Shown here: positions 1 through 11,384 of the stretch, piece after piece
How the letters are laid out: every line of letters starts with the position of its first letter
Numbering within the stretch: the stretch's first letter is position 1
DNA from: Hyphochytrium catenoides
Lineage: Eukaryota; Sar; Hyphochytriomycetes; Hyphochytriales; Hyphochytriaceae
Assembly: GCA_900088475.1 (NCBI GenBank)
Contig: FLMG01000904.1
Coordinates: forward strand, 123,918 to 154,916
Length of the DNA: 30,999 nt
Direction: 5' to 3'
Notes under the pieces: model-generated
The model's database searches: none
What the model was told of the DNA's origin: nothing
Seen by the model: the letters and a program-made list of their open reading frames with translations, nothing else
Made by a program: the position numbers and the translations under genes

Positions 1-1546
1 GAAAAAGATAGTCAACAAGATCCGGACAGTGGAGGTGGATATCCAGAATCAGCTAGAAGACTATGAGAGGACAATGAAAGAAAACAAGAGCAAACAAGAA
101 CACTGGCTGCGAAAGAAGCAAGCCATCCTGGAGGTATGGTCCTTTTACGTCTTTGGTCACAAGCCAGATCTTCCATTACGCTTATATATCTTCTTAGCCC
201 TCACCAGCACTATCTTCGTCCCACGCTTGAGCTCTGACTCGCTAGTTTTACCTCTTCCTTTATATTAATGACGTTCAACAACAGGAATTCAAGGATCAGG
301 TAGCCGAAGTCAGGGAGCTGCTCGGTGACAATGTCGAGCAAGTTGATGATAAGGGGGATGTTCTTGAAGGTCTGCTGCCCACTCTACTGGTGGTTTTACG
401 AATATTTATCCCATAACCTTGTAAACTTTATCAAGGTAAATTCGGAAGCTTGGAAACGCCACCTGCTCTCTCTGAAGATGAACTTAGCCGCGCTGACAAG
501 GAGGAAGTGAAGTATAAGATCACGATGCTGGAGCATGAGCGTGACAAGCTCAAAGCTAACGTCAATATGGGCGCCATAGCTGAATTCAAGAAGAAGGAGA
601 AAGAATACTTGGTATGTCTGAAGGCGAACAACGAGTGCTAAAACAGTACTCTTAATCGCATTTGTCCTTGTGTTGTGTGTGCTCTTATAGGGCCGTATGA
701 AGGAGTTTGAAGAGGTTACCAACGAAAGAGACGTGTGTAGACAGAAATACGAGAACCTTCGCAGGCAGCGGCTAGAAGAGTTCATGGCTGGCTTCAGTGT
801 CATTACGTAAGTTGGAAGGCTATAAGTAGGAACTCGACCAGAACTAAGTGAATGGACCTTTCACGACTATTGCCGCGCTGTTGCCCTATTCAAACGGATG
901 CAGACTGAAGCTCAAGGAAATGTACCAGATGATTACGCTAGGGGGCGATGCAGAACTGGAGCTGGTTGATTCCTTGGATCCTTTCTCGGAAGGGATTGTC
1001 TTTAGTGTACGCCCACCGAAAAAGAGCTGGAAAAATATTTCCAATCTGTCAGGAGGGGAAAAGACACTCTCATCTCTTGCTCTGGTACGTATATTTGGCA
1101 TAATTTCTAGCATAAAGCTGCAGCGCCCATTTCAATTCATGTTATTAAAATCACCGCCTGTGTAGGTATTCGCCTTGCATCATTACAAGCCCACTCCTCT
1201 TTATGTTATGGATGAGATAGATGCAGCCCTTGACTTCAAGAATGTGTCAATTGGTAAATGTTTGTTGTACGGAACTATGTGTCGCGCCCACTCACACTTT
1301 GCCGCGACTATAGTGGCGACGTATATCAAGGAAAGGACCAAGGACGCTCAATTTATCATTATTTCCTTAAGGAACAACATGTTTGAGCTCGCAGATCGGC
1401 TTGTTGGTATCTACAAGACAGACAATGCCACCAAGTCCTTGACCATAAATCCAAAGGCGTTTGCCATGCGAGGAACAGAAACCAACTCGCCACAACAAGT
1501 AGCTCTCGTGGACAGGACCAACACTGCCCCCGCCACTGTTGCTTGA
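1..1546 (+). CDS. SMC4: Condensin subunit SMC4, C-terminal part (5' end outside window)
   Basis: This is the distal coiled coil and C-terminal ATPase lobe of the condensin ATPase SMC4, which partners SMC2 in mitotic chromosome compaction. Coding exons read as 2-133, 285-369, 436-611, 691-806, 904-1084, 1166-1253 and 1314-1546, all with GT-AG introns and consistent phases. Exons 1-4 are charged heptad-like coiled coil (for example DKEEVKYKITMLEHERDKLK). After them come the SMC4-typical stretch LGGDAELELVDSLDPFSEG, the ABC signature NLSGGEKTLSSLAL, the Walker B/D-loop LYVMDEIDAALDFKNVSI and the H-loop region FIIISLRNNMFELADRLVG. The DPFSEG and RNNMFE wording points to SMC4 rather than SMC1, 2 or 3. 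The N-terminal Walker A half and the hinge lie upstream of base 1. The stop is TGA at 1544-1546. The gene converges on the phosphatase gene to its right. Confidence 0.95.
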
Positions 1547-2095
1547 TCCTCTATTCCTTTGACCATGACTGTCTGATCGGTGCTTCCTGCTGCCATGAAG
1601 TTGGCCAGTAGGATCACTTGACGTTTGTTCTTTGACTCTCCGTTTAGTTTACATGGTACCATTTCATTTTCCTTGTCACAACAATATCATCCCTAACACC
1701 TAAAAAAGATACTTTCCATAAAATTGACCACTGGTACTAGCTTGATCTGATCCTAGAAGTCGGCGACAGGAGTGGTTCAGCGTATTGACTTGTTTTTCAG
1801 GAGAGCAGCCAGATGTCCACTTGAGCACTTGATTGCATTTAGCCCCAAAGTGCAAATGAAAGAATCATGGCGGAAGCTCGACTTCTCAGGGTTTCTATGA
1901 TCAATGGACAGACCGTTGCTACATCACTAGGCTCTCTTGCAGATACACTCTGCTGTCTAACAAAACATGCTCACGAGAGCCCACATGTAGCACATAATAA
2001 CTCTATTGGAAACAAGTCGAATAGTAATAGACGGTTTATCATTATAATTAATCCACCCACAACGATGAAAATGCAGCTGCGAGTGTGTGCTCTTT
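1547..2095. other. Intergenic spacer between two converging 3' ends
   Basis: About 550 bases separate the stop of SMC4 from the stop of the minus-strand metallophosphatase. I see no conserved reading frame, repeat or RNA gene here. A short open frame on the plus strand near 1867-2109 has no protein-like composition and runs into the phosphatase 3' end. Confidence 0.6.
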
Positions 2096-3812
2096 TTAAA
2101 CGAGTGTAAGATATGCAAGGGAAACTAAGCAAGATACTGCACTGATGAGGGATACCGACGCAGTGGCGGCAGCACTCTGCTTGTTAGTGCCTGTCTCACT
2201 ATTGGCGCTATCGTCCGCACTGTCATTGTTGCCAGAGCCACCAGCGCTAGTGCCACCGCTAGTCTTGCCAGGAGTTGGCGCAGCCTGGGGTTTCCACTTG
2301 GCAGCATCACTGTCCTTCACAGGAGGACCGCCATTCACAGGAATGTGAGCATTATGAACAACCATTGAACCTCCAGGAGTAAAGGTTTCCAGGTCGGTGT
2401 AGGACCAACTGCCGTCCGTAGTGACAAACTTGACCTGAGCCCATTTCTGGCCGAAGTACATCTCAGTGAATGAATAGATACCGCCTTGTGTCCAGAATGT
2501 GTATGCGCCATAACCGTTCTCACCCTTCATCGTCGCCGCAGATTCTGCTGTGATGGCACCACCCGCACCATCCATAATGTAGTGGACACCCGTGGCATTC
2601 TGATAGTCATGAGATCCCGCGTGTGTGTGAGCGCAGAGGAAGATATTTACTTTCCCCTTGATGACGTCCAGCAGCTTCTTGTAAGGCTCATCTGCCGCCG
2701 CGAAGTGCCGGATTGGACAATAATGGGTGTTAACAACTTTCCATGTAGCCGTGGAAGCGGCTAGGTCTTTCTTAAGACCTTCCAGTGACTCCTCGAACCA
2801 CTGGTTTACCACATTGACGCAAGCGTTATAAATGTCAGGGGGTGCGCAATATGGGGTCCCGGGCTCAACATTCTTGCACTTATCGCAAGCAGCTGCATTT
2901 GTTCCTTTGGCACAGGTTTCCTTGATGTCGCCTCCGTAGCCGAAGCATTGACAGCAAGTCTCTTTTACACCGTGCGTAGTGGCAACGTTTGTGTCGATCG
3001 TATAGACCTCAACGGTGACTCCACTGGGGCTTTTAAAGCTATCCTTGAAATATGAGCCCTTGAACTGCCATCGGTTGTTCTTGCCTACATAGTCCCTTTG
3101 CGCCTTGTAATAAGCCCACATGGCATCTGTTGCTTCCTGAGCACTTTCACACTTTTTGTGCCAGACATCATTCATCTCATTAGTGCCAGGGTCCTGACCA
3201 CAGATATACGCAGTGCCTCCAATATCGTGATTGCCCAGACACATGACCCAAGGAATGTTCATCAATGAAGGGTGGGTGTAAACGTCCTCAAAGACCGAGT
3301 TGAAGAGCTCCGATTTGGGGTTTGCCACACCATCCCAGTAGAAGTTATCACCTTGCGTGATCACCGCCTGTGGCTTCACCTTCTCTGCAGATTTTCCCAT
3401 TAGAAACGCAATGGCCTTCTGTGCATGCCATTGTCGAAGCCAATTCTGAGTACCACAGGCAACATACTCAGGCTTCTCGTTCACTCTTGAGCCCCACCCA
3501 GGTGCACCGCCTGCTGCAAACCCGCAACTTGGTGGCTTTATCTTCTTTCCATCGGGGCCTACATCGAGACCACCTTGACTAGCAAGTGTTGCACCAAAGT
3601 CCCCTAGGGTCAGTAGTCGGACACCATTGTTATAGTCCTCTACAGTGTTTCAAAGCCAAGCGTTAGTCCGATCAAAGCAGCAAACGGAGAGAGCACCCGG
3701 GTCGTTTACCTTTGGTAGGTCCTTCCTTGACCTCATTGGAAAATATTCCCGACTTGGTCTGAGCATTAGCGGAGGTTGCTAAGGCGGCAACAAGAACGAA
3801 AAGGAGCTGCAT
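2096..3812 (-). CDS. Secreted purple acid phosphatase/TRAP-like metallophosphatase, probable GPI anchor
   Basis: Two exons, 3812-3710 and 3639-2096, flank a 70-nt GT-AG intron and give 548 residues. The ATG at 3812 opens a clear signal peptide (MQLLFVLVAALATSANA, residues 1-17). The calcineurin-like phosphoesterase motifs are in order: GDFG (D48), GDNFYWDG (D132, Y135), LGNHD (N171-H172), VNTHYCP (H340) and CAHTHAGSH (H372, H374). These are the usual dinuclear metal ligands of tartrate-resistant/purple acid phosphatases, so it should hydrolyse phosphomonoesters outside the cell or in the secretory/lysosomal system. A cysteine-rich insert (about residues 260-310) is larger than in animal ACP5. 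The end has a Ser/Gly/Asn-rich spacer and then a hydrophobic tail (VSLISAVSCLVSLAYLTLV) with no charged cytoplasmic end, typical of GPI attachment. The family is firm; substrate and anchor are inferred. Confidence 0.88.
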
Positions 3813-4084
3813 GATTGCTCTGCTTACTGGCCCGCCTTTCTGTCTGAGCCTTCTCTTACACCTGTGGCGGGTTGAGCAAATGCAATTCTGAAGACTTGCC
3901 TTGACCTTGAGAGCTGATTGACAGCTAATTCAATTCTATGTGAAGCGGAATAAGGTCACATTATTAGTAAGGTGTAAGAGAGCTATCAAGTGGGGCAGAC
4001 AGGCCATCCTGGCTCTTGCGTATGAAGCAGGAAGAAGGGCTGGTGAAAGAGTCAGTCAGAGGAGGTCGTCTCGGAGCTGAGGCC

Positions 4085-4130
4085 ATGAGAGTGAGAGCGC
4101 GAGAGTGAGAGAGAGAGAGAGAGAGTGAGA

Positions 4131-4174
<44 letters not shown>

Positions 4175-4315
4175 GAGTGAGTGAGAGTGAGTGAGAGAGT
4201 ATGAGAGAGAGTGAGTGAGCGAGAGAGATGTGTGTGTGTGTGAGAGAGAGAGTGTGTGTGTGTGAGAGAGAGTGTGTATGTGTGTGAGAGAGAGTGTGTG
4301 TGTGAGAGAGAGAGA

Positions 4316-4367
<52 letters not shown>

Positions 4368-4393
4368 AAGAGAGAGAAAGAGAGAGAAAGACA
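4085..4393. repeat. GA/GT-rich microsatellite
   Basis: About 300 bases of nearly pure (GA)n on the plus strand are broken by GAGT/GAGC interruptions and by several alternating (GT)n blocks between about 4228 and 4330. The stretch ends in AAAGAGAG units up to 4390. Long Ser/Leu/Thr/His 'proteins' readable on the minus strand come only from the repeat. Confidence 0.95.
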
Positions 4394-6271
4394 GACCCAA
4401 GGAAGCGTCACAGAGGGAAGGTTGACAGGGAGTAGTAATACTATCGCTGTCCTCTATAGAATCGACTGGGATGATGGTAGTAATAGTGCTCCTCATAGAC
4501 CTGAGTCTGATCAAAGCTGCTGCTGATTCACACGACACCGATACAAATATTTCCATGCCTCTTCGTAAGATTGGAAGCTTTCATAATGCGTCTATGATTT
4601 ATCCCTGGTATTCTATTGCGCCATTATTTCGGTGAAGAGAAACTTATTTGCAGGAGAATTCAAAGGGTTAGAGATGGTTCATCTGGGAAATGTATACATC
4701 ATCCTACTGTGTATTACTACTACGGAACTCTCTATAAGGATATAGTTATTTTATTTGACGCGTATTACTACGCCGCGCTGGCTTTGGGAAGGAAAATTTA
4801 GTCCCTTGTGTAATATTTGGCGTGTGGTGGGTGGGACTAAGAAGCGCTCCTCACACCCAGGCGGCAGCACTTCAGAAGAGGCAGTCACATCTGGATCAGG
4901 TGGGTCGTAGTAGTAGGTAGAAGGAAATACACAGATTATCTATAGCACTTTGGGAGTTGTAGTAATAGAACTATGTTCCGAGCCCGTAGGTTCCATGCGC
5001 TGCTGTGTGTCCAGCCTTGTGGGTCTCGTACCTGTTGCCATTGGAGCTATGAGCTATGAGCGACACCGTCCAGTACGCACACGTATACGACGTTTGTTCG
5101 GTGGTGTACCGAGATAAGATACGAAAGATACGGATGGGGCGTTACAGCTTCCCCACGGCGGCTTTAGGGCTTTGCGTCTGATCCTGCTGCTGCTTCTGGG
5201 GCCGCCTTCTTCTCGCCATCAGCATGTCATCATCCACGCCATCTACGAGTTCTAAGTTACGTCCTCCTATCATCGCTTGTGGCAGTTATAAATGACTCCA
5301 ATAGCTCAATAATGAATGCTTCGACGGCCAGCAGCTTTTCAACAAGAGAAACAGTTTGGACATGAGCCAGAGGTAGACGGTGGATGTCTCTGGCATGAAG
5401 AGAGTCATACTTGTTGCGTCTAGTAGTGTGGCTGCGCCGTCTCACTTCTATTTTCATTCTATGACCTCACTATCGGTCACATTGCCCGATTGTTCCTATG
5501 AGAGTTGTCCCAGAACGGTCTACGTCCGCATGTGGGCTTGCATGTGGCCTTCCCCTTGGTAGGGATAGGTTTGCCGTCAACCTTATAACGTCTGATCTAT
5601 AAAACTACTACTTTTCCATGGCTTCGTAGGAGTCTACCTAGCGATAAATAGACGTTCTCGTTAGATAGTTCTACTATGGGCCGAGTGGTACTGGACAGGT
5701 CTATCAACAAGACAGATAGACAAAGTGATGAAAGATATAAGGACTAAATGTGAATCTAAACCCATTTACAACGATGCACTGGGCTGCACTTGTACTGAAC
5801 ATTCCTGTCTCGGCCTCGCTCTCTCTTCTCTCGATAATATGGTCCAGGCCCACCCTTCCCTCTCGGCGGTCTCGATTGTTTTCTTGTCTCATTTAGATGG
5901 CAGTAGCTGCAAATCTCATTGCGTGATATGCATCATATCTAAAGCCGAAAAGCACATACGGATAACTGCTAACGAGGTCTGATGACCGTTTATCGGTCTC
6001 GACGATTGATTGATTTAGAGAGAACAAGTCATAGAGGTAACAAAACTATCATCCGATGTTATCATCTTGACCGTGCCAGGGGCAGAGAATATATCTCTGG
6101 AGGTGGAAAAAAGCCGATGTGGAAATAAAGGAAGAGGATCGTCTTAAAACAGTCAGTCAGAGATAAAATGCGGAATGCCGTCACTGTGACCAACTGTCAT
6201 TGTGCAAGTAGAGGGGAGAACTGAGAGGAACAGTTGTAGAGGGATAAAACTCTGACTGCAGGCTACACAGT
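4394..6271. other. Gene-poor stretch with one tentative small frame
   Basis: This 1.9 kb lies between the microsatellite and the 3' end of the STAND NTPase gene. No family could be recognised on either strand. The minus strand has a few protein-like pieces: 5142-5273 (listed separately), the region 5257-5457 with a Leu/Val/Glu-rich stretch, and an Arg/Gly-rich frame at about 5760-5900. They could not be joined into one gene. No tRNA, rRNA or repeat was seen. Confidence 0.5.
5142..5273 (-). CDS. Small ORF or terminal exon, unknown
   Basis: An ATG at 5273 opens a 43-residue frame that ends with TAA at 5142-5144. It begins MIGGRNLELVDGVDDDMLM and continues into an Arg/Gln/Lys-rich tail ending AAVGKL. 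The composition, an acidic patch then a basic, Gln-rich end, is protein-like and more ordered than neighbouring frames. It may be the last exon of a gene reaching into 5257-5457, where a hydrophobic/acidic minus-strand frame lies, or it may be chance. I do not recognise it. Confidence 0.22.
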   Translation of the reverse strand: MIGGRNLELVDGVDDDMLMARRRRPQKQQQDQTQSPKAAVGKL

Positions 6272-9200
6272 CTATATTTGTGAGGGAGCGTCGCATGCCG
6301 ACCATCCTTCATAAATAGCACTACTAATAGACACGCAGAAGGTGTCCCTATCTACCAAGAGAGGTAGTAGCGAAGCCAGCGTCACAGTCATCAAGGCAAC
6401 GCTTAATAATATGTCATTCGCCTCGTCAGCTGGAGGAAGTGATACCTGGTTCTGGCCTTGACTGCGGGCCTGTGCGGCACTGTGCAGCACAGAAGCACTA
6501 TATATTGACAGTGAGACTTCTCTTGCCTTGGACAGTGCTGGAACTTCGCAGGCGGACCGCTTCACATCGCCAGCACCATCGGACAGCCTCTGATAAGTCA
6601 GAGGACAGAGCATCAAACTATCGACGGCTTGAATCAGAACCCAAGGATGGTCCTGATGTAGCAGTTCCACGATAGCACCCAGATCCCAAAGCTCACCACT
6701 CGACTCAGCAATGTCCAGCATTTCTTCGTCTAGAAGTCCAGTCCGACGGCCATTTGCGGGTGCTAGAGCAGTTTGGCCGTTCCCATGGAGTGCCTTGCCC
6801 AAAGAACTTTGTCCATGAATCTCTAAATCCAAAATGATAGCTTCTGTCATTAACCGTCGACAATGTTCCACGTGGTGAGGACCACAGCGCTTGTACGTCA
6901 ATAGGAAGAGGGCCCTGCTTAGAAGCTTCTGAAGATTGGTCATGAGGGCTCTCGTTTCGCCCGGAGAAGTGCTTCCAGCCTGTCGGACCACCTCAGAGAG
7001 CGCCACTAAGCCCTCCCTGGTACAACCTAGTGCCAGCAAAAGGAAGGCCAAACTGAGCCTAATTTCTGCAAGTCGTCGGTGGCATATTGGTTCTTCGAAC
7101 TCCTTCCATTCCCCACCGCCGGTCAATAGGGACTCAACGGTCGGTATCAGTGTCGCTCCTCGCTGTTGGTCACGGAATGCGATGTAGTGTCCATCGAAGA
7201 GAGACTCAATGCCTTGAAGATTTGCTTGAACAAAGCACTTTAAGGCTGAGTCCGCAGAGGACTTGACGTTTTGTGCATCCAGACAAATTCTAGCCACAAC
7301 CACCTGGCGAACTATATCCTGGACTTCGGGTGACATGGAGAATTCCTTGCCCTGCAGCCATGCGGCCCCATCCTCAGTGTCCTCTTGGGCAAATTGTAAA
7401 GCTTCAGAGTCCAGAATCTCGGTGAGAAATGTCAGAGACGAGCGACGACGCTGCTGGCGATGCCCTTGTGACCTAATGGGGAGCGCTGAAGCTAGTTTAG
7501 CATCGCACAGAGCCCTCAAAACCAACGCGAGCAGTTCCCGACAATCCTTGTCACTATACTCTATCTTACTGCCGCGGTACATCTCCATTAAACTGGCAAA
7601 GCTTCCTAACGCTGCCTACAGTCATTGAGTTGGAACAAGGCTCAACGGGTGCCAGTATAGATAAGTTGATCGGAGGAGGGCTGACTCACCTGATAGTGTT
7701 CAGATCCTATTCCGGGAGGCCGAAGTAAGGTACAACAGAAGATAATGAAGGACACTACACATTCAATATCAAGGTTCTCAGGTCCAACCACCTCCTGGTA
7801 TATTTTCTCCAGGCTGACTTCGACAAGATGGCTGAGGTAACTGTCATGTTGATAAGTCTCCTCCTTAGGTTTAGGGTTCTTCGCTCTATCTTGGAAAGCA
7901 TTCTCAACTGCATACGCAAGCCTATTAAGAAGGCTCCTCTCGTCCTCTTGTGAACCTCTATAACGTGAGGATTGAAGCACCGACTGGAGTAGTGCAAACT
8001 TCAAAGGGGCAGCTTTAGGTGGAGTTGCCAGTACTACTCGAAGAAGCTCTTCATGGCTGGATCTTTCTTTTGAGTCTCCAAACGAATCAGGGTCCAAATC
8101 TAGGAGACTCGACACCATGAGATTAATTTCGCTCTTCAGAGGCCCAGTCAAGGGAAACAGTCGTTCCTTCGCCAGCTCTAGTCCAAGAAGCTGCTCGGGT
8201 GGCATAGTGGATGTTATCAATATAGTATAGGTCTTGGTTTCTGCAAAAGTGCGCCGAACAAGCTGCAGTTGCGAGAGACTGTTCACATCATCAATCACGA
8301 CGAAGCAAGGGGAGCTATCATGCGTGAGGCCCTGGGTCCTGAACTCCATTAAAGTCTCGAAAGCTGTCTGCTCCAATCCTGTAGAATCCGTGCGCATCTT
8401 TGAGGCCGCCAGAACAGCCAGTTCTTGAGAAAGGCTTGTCACTGAGCCACCTTTCAGCATAGTATACTGTTAGTTTAGCGATTTTCTTTGCTGTCCATAA
8501 TCTTTCCCACCTGCTGGTAGCCAGACTGTCTCCTGGAATATGCCGTACTTCCTCACCCTGTCCATTACATGGGCTGCAGCGGTCGACTTGCCGCTGAGCG
8601 GTGCTAACTCCATAAGCGTCAGGTTCGCTATCGCTAGGTTTAAGGTACGATGAAAGAAGATACTCACCACCAAAGAGAACAAAAGGACAGACAGCTCCTG
8701 TTGGGTATGTCGACTGTGCTCGCAAGGATATACAACAGGAAAGACTTTCCAACAGGTCATCTCGGCCAAAGAAAAATTGATCTAGATAATGTGATGGGAC
8801 TTCCCTGCGGCGGTGGAAGGCGTGACCCCACATGGCAAGGTATTATCCCGGGTAGCAGGCGATTTACCAGAACGACTCCTTTGCAAGCGATCCAGGGCTG
8901 GCTAGCGTTAAAAGGATGTCACTGCGAGCTTTCTCATGCTCTGTGTCATGCTCGGCCTTGGCTAAAGTATTCCTGACTTCTTTATCCATCTTCCGCCCAA
9001 CTTCCAAGGCGGACTCAGAATAGGTAAAGAAGGGCAAAAACCCTAATTGGCGGACAGTAATAAGTAAGAGCAGTGCTTAGCCATAGGCAACGGACTCTAC
9101 TCCAAGCCACAGCTCCCTTACCATGACTCAGCCGTGTGGCCAATGTCTGCAAATCACGGCATGATTCGTCCAACGTCCTCCAGCTCTGAATGGCTTCCCA

Positions 9201-10379
9201 GACATGCTCGACCTCCTCCTCGTCTCTATGGCTGTCGCTAGATCGTCCTTGGAGTTGTGAGGACTCTAGAGAGGCACGATAACCGGACCATGACTATATT
9301 CAATAAGCCATCGTCAGAAGTGGTTATCTTCGTATGTCTTGGGTGATGATGCATACCTTGAGATCCTTCATTTCCTCTAAGGACGTCCGCCGGAATCCTC
9401 CGGATACGATTGAGTCGGATAGGCGAGAGTCACGATATCCCTAACCAAGAGGGTGTAAGACTTGGTACGCGACATGGCGCGGTAGGACTACTAGCTTTGA
9501 TAGAGACGATAGGCGGACCGAGCACAGTAGCAATGCCAAGCATGACGACCAGAGCGCTATAAAAACATGCTTAGCGTAGCTGTAAGCACCTCTGTGGATT
9601 CCTGAATGAGCGTCTCCAGGACTACGATGGAGTGTGCCAGCACCGCAAGGGCCAGCTCAGACTGCGTGACTGCAAGCTGCTTGCTCGCGGCCCCTGAGCG
9701 ATGAATTTCTAGCACAATGGTCTACGCGTAGGTACATCAGCCAACTGATTAGGACATAGCTACGGAACAATATGCTTACCTGCAAGCGAGAGAGTTCCAT
9801 GAGAGTCTCGTACACCACTTTATCCACATCGTTCCAGTCCTCAGAATCGGCGCGCCCTACGAAACCCACCCTCCAGAACACCTTGATAAGCGAGGATAAG
9901 TACCAGACAGTCTTGAGTGCCTCAGTGGGTGGCAGAGCGTCGATAATAAGGCAGGAGGTTACATAGTTTCTTGTCTGAATAGCGTCAACAAAGAACTGGC
10001 GCAGAGTCTCTTCGTCAAGCAGGGAATGCTCTGGACAAGTGTTGGCATATAACTGCCTCTCTACTTCACCGAGGCCCAGTTCTTGTACGATTGCCTCTTG
10101 GGCAGCGGCAAACAACGGCTTCTTTTCTTCAGCAATATGTCTTATCTCATTTTCGTACACCCCAAGAAGAGAGCGAAGGCTCAGATTTGTGTCCAGCTTA
10201 GCCTCAATAAGCACTTCGGCCTCGGCGGAAAGAGAGCTCGCGCTCTTCTCCGAAGAGTGTAAAGTCGTAGTCGATTCAGTGAGCAGAGCTCGAAAAGTCA
10301 ATGTGAGAGCTGCCTCCGTGATCTGGAAGGCTCTCCATAATAGGGAACCAATCACCTCCTCTGCCTTAAGTTCCAGCAT
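6272..10379 (-). CDS. STAND-class P-loop NTPase (NB-ARC-like), nine exons
   Basis: Nine exons with consistent phases give about 1151 residues: 10379-9780, 9721-9590, 9440-9357, 9293-9122, 9000-8868, 8804-8668, 8603-8511, 8450-7690 and 7615-6272. The N-terminal 370 residues are mostly helical and charged, with no family I recognise. An entry motif FFFGRDDLLESL precedes a Walker A split across an intron (GAPLSGKST, residues 419-427). Walker B FVVIDD is at 500-505 and a sensor-like TILITS at 526-531, followed by an APLKFALL segment where NB-ARC proteins have GLPL. The last 550 residues are alpha-helical, possibly solenoid (TPR-like), for example EHYQAALGSFASLMEMYRG. Such proteins act as nucleotide-driven switches or scaffolds in signalling. 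The ATG at 10379 has an in-frame TGA just upstream. The second intron (9589-9441) is the weakest junction. The partner and ligand are unknown. Confidence 0.78.
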
Positions 10380-11384
10380 GACTCAACACTGAACCCTACG
10401 AAGCGAGGGAGAGCCTCTTCCGCCAAACTGTCAGCACTAGACGTTCTGATTGTCGAACAATCAACGCGTGACGCCCTTGCATCGCGATATCATGGCCTGA
10501 TCTCCCACATGGAGCACTATGATATAGCTCGAAAGTGGATTCCCCAATGCCCAGAGAGTGGACAGGCAACGACGAAAGAACCAGAATAGAACTCTGGCGT
10601 TCCTTGGCTCCTTGATGGCCCGCTTGCCGTTGCCTTAAGCGGCAATAGGAGTTTGGGGCTACGTGAGAGCACAAGGGAAGGTGTATTAGCTCTGGCGGTA
10701 AGCTGCGGGGAGGAAGGAATGCAGGCGTCGAGAGCTGCAGAGGCGATCTTTTGTTGGGTCGTTGAGTCGTTGGCTTCCGCTCTCCTTCATCGCTGCTTGC
10801 CACTTGCCCTGTAGTAGTTGTTATACCGCTGTAACGGCAGTACTGCTTGTCTGTCTCTTGCTTTGTCGCTTCAGCTCTGACTTTTGATTGATGTCTCATG
10901 CCGCTGGGTCCACAGTCAGCAGTCAGCAGTTAGCAGCACCTCCTCGGTGGTCAGGTCGTCTAGCTGCTCCTGCTGCTGCGGCTGCTTCTCCAGGTGCTGC
11001 TGGTTCTGCTGCCTGTGAGACTTTGTCATTAGTAAGGCTGACTGGCAGCACGGGCCTGGTAGCAGGCATTACCTCGCATTTTTTTAGGAAGCAAATATGG
11101 ATGAATAGGCTTTTGTCGATGAGCTCCAAGCACAGTGGCCGCCCATTTTTATCCTGCTACTCACGGTTTTGCAAGTAGCTCCTGCTTCATAGAGGGGAAA
11201 ACTTTGCTGGTCCAGCCTACGTCCACATTTACGGCGAAACCAGTCGCCCCTGACTGCACCGTCAAGTGAGCATTCCTCTTGAGTGCCGCAGGGTAGGCCA
11301 TCTAGGGGTAATCACCTCAAACCCCGGTCCACTCTCTGGTGAGACTTTTGATAGGAAGGGGTCTTAGGAGAGGCGGGGTTCAAC
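10380..11384. other. Divergent intergenic region between STAND NTPase and NFU genes
   Basis: About 1 kb lies between two divergently transcribed genes and presumably holds both promoters. The part next to the NTPase (10396-10899) is open in a minus-strand frame starting at an ATG (10899), and about 10380-10590 is also open on the plus strand with a protein-like sequence (SALDVLIVEQSTRDALASRY). The true coding strand could not be decided. Bases 10910-11040 are a Gln/Ala-codon-like CAG/CTG-rich low-complexity stretch. Confidence 0.5.

Noticed and set aside
1867-2109. 80-codon plus-strand frame between SMC4 and the phosphatase
   Set aside because: It has no domain or composition signal and overlaps the phosphatase 3' end.
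4052-4556. Two long minus-strand open frames rich in Ser, Leu, Thr and His
   Set aside because: They are translations of the GA/GT microsatellite and lack any non-repetitive coding signal.
9480-9585. Possible transmembrane micro-exon (ALVVMLGIATVLGPPIVSIK) inside the second intron of the STAND gene
   Set aside because: Its reading frame does not match the phase 0 of the flanking exons, whereas skipping it keeps the frame.
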